Origin: Pseudomonas sp. MPC6
Lineage (GTDB): Bacteria; Pseudomonadota; Gammaproteobacteria; Pseudomonadales; Pseudomonadaceae
DNA: 64,000 nucleotides
Direction: 5' to 3'
Assembly (NCBI RefSeq): GCF_006094435.1
Contig: NZ_CP034782.1
Span: 62,001-126,000 of the forward strand
The notes beneath the pieces are model-generated. The model was not told the origin of the DNA. It worked only from the letters and a program-made list of their open reading frames with translations, and did no database searches. Both the position numbers and the translations under genes were made by a program. Shown piece after piece: positions 60,798 to 64,000 of the stretch (positions are counted from its first letter, which is position 1; every line of letters begins with the position of its first letter).

Positions 60798-62390
60798 TTA
60801 CTTACCCATCAGGATGCGCACTATGTCATCCCAGACCGGCAGCCATTTGGCAGTATCTTCCTTGCTATGCTGGGGGGTTACGATCAGCATATTGAAGTAC
60901 GGCATAATCATGATGCCGCGGTTCCAGGCGTAGGCGTGGCTGAATTCAAACAACCCGCCAAAACCGATGCCGACTGACGCCGAAATAGGGTCGTGGCATC
61001 TTTCCGGAATGAAGGTATAGCTGATGCGGTTGCCCATGGTTTCAATCAGAAACGGAGCGTTGTATTTTTCGATGGATGCGTTCATTTCATCGACAATATC
61101 TTGCACATGCTTACCAACCGAACCATAAACTTCGTCGGTCAGCACTTCTTCCAGGGTCACACGCAGTGCTTTGGCAGACATAGTATTTCCGGAGAGCAAG
61201 GTGCCTAGCCTACCAAAGGATGCTTCACCGAATAGACCCGCAGCTTCGGTCTGACGATATACCTCTTGGGCGATCTCTTCGGTCATGCCGAATACACCTG
61301 TTGGGATGCCACTGGCAATCGCTTTGCCGCAGGTCCAAAAATCATAGTGGCCATGAAGGCCAAGCTCTCCACAGGCACCTGAGGGGCCGGCAGAAAGCGT
61401 ATGAGTTTCGTCATAGGCCAGTTTGGTGCCGTACTTTTGACAAAGCCTATAGGCTTTTTTATTCCAGTCATCTTTCGGCCATGCCCAGCCGAAGTTACTC
61501 ATGATAGGTTCCATCATCACGCAGGCAACTTGGCCGTCTTTAAGCACGGCTTCCAAAGAATCGAGATCGTTAAAGCTGAAGATCCGTGTGCGATCTCCAA
61601 CGTCAGCATACTGATACACGTTCATTTCGTGCACGCGTGTTATCACACCCTCCGCGGGCATGATTTTCTGTGTCTCATCAAGGTTGCCGTGGTAGGTAAA
61701 ATTTGGGATGGCAATGATGTTACGACCGGTCACTTGACGGGCAATTGCCAGTACTGCGCGGTTGGAATCCGAGGCTGACAGGTTGGCCATCCAGTGGCTG
61801 AGACCAAATTTTTTGGCCATTAATTCACAGCAGATCACACCGTCTTCATTGCCTGACATGGTGTGAATACCATTTTCCAGCATCAGGGCGGCTGCCGCTT
61901 TAATGGCGGGGTTGAGACCGCCATGGCCAAACATGTCGGGAGTATCGCCCAAGCAGAAGTCGAGGTATTCATTGCCATCGATATCCCAATATTTATTGCC
62001 ATAAGCACGCTCGCAATAAATGTTCTGGGGCATATTGTTCCAGTCTTTTTGGTGGTTGCCTAGCACCCCAAATGGCGATGATTTTTTGGCGCGAACAGTC
62101 ATTGCTTTACTTTTAGGCTGCTTAGCAAACCATGTTGCCATTTCATGCTCTGCCAGTTTCATAACTTCTTCGCGCGGTATCACACCGGGCAAGTTGGTGG
62201 GATAGGAGTCCTCAATGGTTGCATTGGGTGAGTATTTCAGCGCTGTTGGGGTCATGATGCTACCCCCGGCAGCGGCTGCCACTCTGGCTGGAACCGTGGC
62301 CGCTATGGCGCCAATACTGGCTATTCCCGTCATATTTATGAACGACAGGGCGCCGGTTATTTTTATGAAATCTCGCCGATTTGTAGCCAT
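60798..62390 (-). CDS. Class III aminotransferase 3 with a Tat-type signal peptide
   Basis: The protein has 530 residues. The N-terminus carries a twin-arginine motif (NRRDFIK), a hydrophobic stretch (TGALSFINMTGIASIGAIAA) and an AxA-like end, so export to the periplasm is predicted. The mature part is glutamate-1-semialdehyde aminomutase-like: NLSASDSNRAVLAIARQVTG, TYHGNLDETQ, AYDETHTLSAGPSGACGELG and FWTCGKAIASGIPTGVFGM with the Schiff-base Lys. AGGAG precedes the ATG. It is downstream of the amidase gene in the same direction. Periplasmic PLP enzymes are rare; PvdN of Pseudomonas is a known Tat-exported example. Confidence 0.85.
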   Translation of the reverse strand: MATNRRDFIKITGALSFINMTGIASIGAIAATVPARVAAAAGGSIMTPTALKYSPNATIEDSYPTNLPGVIPREEVMKLAEHEMATWFAKQPKSKAMTVRAKKSSPFGVLGNHQKDWNNMPQNIYCERAYGNKYWDIDGNEYLDFCLGDTPDMFGHGGLNPAIKAAAALMLENGIHTMSGNEDGVICCELMAKKFGLSHWMANLSASDSNRAVLAIARQVTGRNIIAIPNFTYHGNLDETQKIMPAEGVITRVHEMNVYQYADVGDRTRIFSFNDLDSLEAVLKDGQVACVMMEPIMSNFGWAWPKDDWNKKAYRLCQKYGTKLAYDETHTLSAGPSGACGELGLHGHYDFWTCGKAIASGIPTGVFGMTEEIAQEVYRQTEAAGLFGEASFGRLGTLLSGNTMSAKALRVTLEEVLTDEVYGSVGKHVQDIVDEMNASIEKYNAPFLIETMGNRISYTFIPERCHDPISASVGIGFGGLFEFSHAYAWNRGIMIMPYFNMLIVTPQHSKEDTAKWLPVWDDIVRILMGK

Positions 62391-62581
62391 ATGTGAACTC
62401 CTAGAATTCCTACATGCAGGTTGTCGGTAGTAGGCTTGGTGTTATGTTGGCCCGATAGATGTTGAGTCGGCCAATGCGGGCAGTTGGGAGCGCAAACTTC
62501 TTTGTTACCAACGTAAAAATAAGCATCAATAAGGGAGCGAACCTTACGGCTCGCCCAATGGCCGATGACTTTCTTCAGAAA

Positions 62582-64000
62582 TTACTTGACCACGTTCAGC
62601 GGTGGACGCTGGTCAAACCACTCAGGCCGAGCCCGTTCGATTTGGCCGGCTAGTTGGAAAATTCGGTCTTCTCTGCACCAGGGAGCGTTGAGCAGCACCC
62701 CAATGGGCAAGCCGTTGGGGGCTAATCCTGTGGGTATGCTCATGGACGGGATGCCGGTTTCGTTGCCTGGGATAAGGTAGCGCGAGTCCCTGATCATCCC
62801 CCGCATCCATTTCATCGCGGCTTCGGGAGTATCGCAGAGGTCAAAAGGGGAGAAACCGGAGCCTGCACCGGCTTTGGCGGTCAGTCCTGTATCTACCGGG
62901 GTCAGCAGCAGGTCATATCGATCGAAAAGACGGCCGAAACCGCGGGTGAAACCGCCGTTATTGGCGAAGTGCGCCAGGGTGTCTTCGGCGCTAAACTCGC
63001 TTCTGGCAGCCTTTACCAGCTGTCGGAAAACCGGCTCCAGGCTGTCGTCCGTCAATCGTTTGCCGAACTGTTCGGCGAATGCTGCCCAGTAACGGGCGCT
63101 CCCGATCCAGGTGCTTTCGACACCTTTCCACATTGCCTTCCAGTCGCAGATGTCATCACCGTTGACCTCCTCTACCTCATGGCCAAGCCCGATCAATAGC
63201 TCGGCTATTTTGCGGGTATTGGCGATGATTGTGGGGGCGAGATCTTCCTCCTGACCCCATCGGCCAGTGCTGAACGCGATGCGAAGTTTGCGAGGCTCCT
63301 GATTCACGTCCAACAGATAGCTGTGGCCCGGGTCTGGGATCGGCATAAAGCTGTCGCCGGGCCGATGCCGGCACAAGTAGTCGTAGACACCTGCCTGATC
63401 GCGCAGGGTGCGGGTGATCACTCCTTCGTAGACGAAATGTGTGCTGAGTTCATTACCGCATGAAGGCGGAAAGGGCAGTCGACCGCGGGTTGGTTTGAGT
63501 CCGATCAGGCCGCAAATCATCGCAGGGCTGCGGGTAGAGCCTCCGCCGTCGCTGGCCGAAGCAATGGGCACTATGCCAGCGGCTACTGCCGCCGAGGATC
63601 CCCCCGAGGAGCCTCCAGAGGTATAGTCCAGGTTCCAGGGGTTGAGGGTGATGCCATTGATCAGCGATTCAGTGGTAGCAGCGTAACCCAGTGGGGGCAC
63701 CGCGGTGCGTCCCAGCAGGTTGAAGCCGGCATTACGGAGGTTGAGGGTCAGAGGGTCATCGGTGTTGCGACGTATGCCCTGCATAAAGAGCGCGCCACAC
63801 TCCTGCAGACGGCCTTTCATACCCGAGCCGAGGTCCTTCATTAGGCTGGGGACCCCGTAGAATTGTCCCTCTGGATTGATACCGTCTCGGTGAGGAGCTT
63901 CAACTACATCTTCGAATACCTCGAGTACGGCGTTAATCTGGGGGTTAACCCGCTCGACTGCGCCGGCGCACTGCTTTGCCAGTTCTTCGGCAGTTACTTC
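62582..64000 (-). CDS. Amidase-signature hydrolase, NylA-like, 5' end outside the window
   Basis: The frame is open from the stop at 62582 to the right edge (473 codons seen). The start lies beyond the edge. The amidase signature is [20 protein letters not shown] with [19 protein letters not shown], and the catalytic Lys is in [19 protein letters not shown] and LKPTRGR are also found in 6-aminohexanoate-cyclic-dimer hydrolase (NylA) and related amidases. It would hydrolyse a linear or cyclic amide, and together with the NylB-like enzyme and aminotransferases forms a plausible amide-to-semialdehyde route. The substrate is unknown. Bases 62391-62581, before the aminotransferase, contain no gene. 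Confidence 0.82.
   Translation of the reverse strand, partial: EVTAEELAKQCAGAVERVNPQINAVLEVFEDVVEAPHRDGINPEGQFYGVPSLMKDLGSGMKGRLQECGALFMQGIRRNTDDPLTLNLRNAGFNLLGRTAVPPLGYAATTESLINGITLNPWNLDYTSGGSSGGSSAAVAAGIVPIASASDGGGSTRSPAMICGLIGLKPTRGRLPFPPSCGNELSTHFVYEGVITRTLRDQAGVYDYLCRHRPGDSFMPIPDPGHSYLLDVNQEPRKLRIAFSTGRWGQEEDLAPTIIANTRKIAELLIGLGHEVEEVNGDDICDWKAMWKGVESTWIGSARYWAAFAEQFGKRLTDDSLEPVFRQLVKAARSEFSAEDTLAHFANNGGFTRGFGRLFDRYDLLLTPVDTGLTAKAGAGSGFSPFDLCDTPEAAMKWMRGMIRDSRYLIPGNETGIPSMSIPTGLAPNGLPIGVLLNAPWCREDRIFQLAGQIERARPEWFDQRPPLNVVK

Noticed and set aside
1-64000. CRISPR arrays, rRNA or tRNA genes
   Set aside because: I saw no regularly spaced short repeats and no tRNA-like or rRNA-like stretches while reading; tRNAscan or CRISPR software was not available to confirm.

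Overview
The window looks like part of a large plasmid or integrated mobile region from a gammaproteobacterium, most likely Pseudomonas. Three things suggest this: an IncP-type relaxosome module, a carnitine operon of the Pseudomonas cdh/caiX type, and dense insertion sequences and group II introns. No rRNA, tRNA, CRISPR array or replication gene was seen. The metabolic blocks differ in base composition. The part from about 45 to 56 kb is visibly less GC-rich than the 20-31 kb part, which points to assembly from several donors.

Region 1 (1-5.9 kb) is the transfer module. A relaxase (traI, running off the left edge) and traJ lie on the minus strand. traK-traL-traM lie on the plus strand, with a probable oriT between them. 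Two small coupled genes appear to be overprinted inside the relaxase linker. A hypothetical gene, a 321-bp unit closed by perfect 25-bp inverted repeats and an IS66 remnant follow.

Region 2 (5.9-15.8 kb) is one minus-strand catabolic operon: Rieske oxygenase, SDR, BKACE enzyme (cdhC-like), aldehyde dehydrogenase, SDR, carnitine dehydrogenase (cdhA-like), VanB-type reductase, hotdog thioesterase (cdhB-like) and betaine-type binding protein (caiX-like). A GlxA/CdhR-type regulator lies upstream. It should convert carnitine to glycine betaine and start betaine or carnitine oxidation. The reductase appears to lack one iron-sulfur cysteine.

Region 3 (16.0-36.8 kb) is bracketed by two inverted copies of the same IS6-family element. 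It holds a HipA-like kinase/DUF3037 pair and decayed fragments (integrases, kgtP, hsdR, lacI, phaC). It also holds a GbcB-like reductase in line with an Mn/Zn/Fe-type ABC transporter, an amidohydrolase plus Rieske ferredoxin, a second betaine-type binding protein, a gamma-butyrobetaine dioxygenase, three LysR regulators and a YeiH-type membrane protein. The binding protein and the dioxygenase share a conserved upstream sequence.

Region 4 (36.8-45.1 kb) is a nest of mobile DNA. A group II intron 3' part is split by a chain of three insertion sequences placed at one CTAG. One of these (IS5 family) itself carries a complete group II intron.

Region 5 (45-64 kb) is an amine or amide catabolic island with three intact and two broken class III aminotransferases, a NylB-like serine hydrolase, RidA, two paralogous AraC regulators, an APH-type kinase, an MFS carrier, an SDR, a Tat-signal aminotransferase and a NylA-like amidase running off the right edge. 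A 1156-bp direct repeat and another IS5 element carrying a complete group II intron lie within it. The gene set suggests hydrolysis of an amide or lactam followed by transamination. The substrate is unknown, and this is the best candidate for an undescribed pathway.
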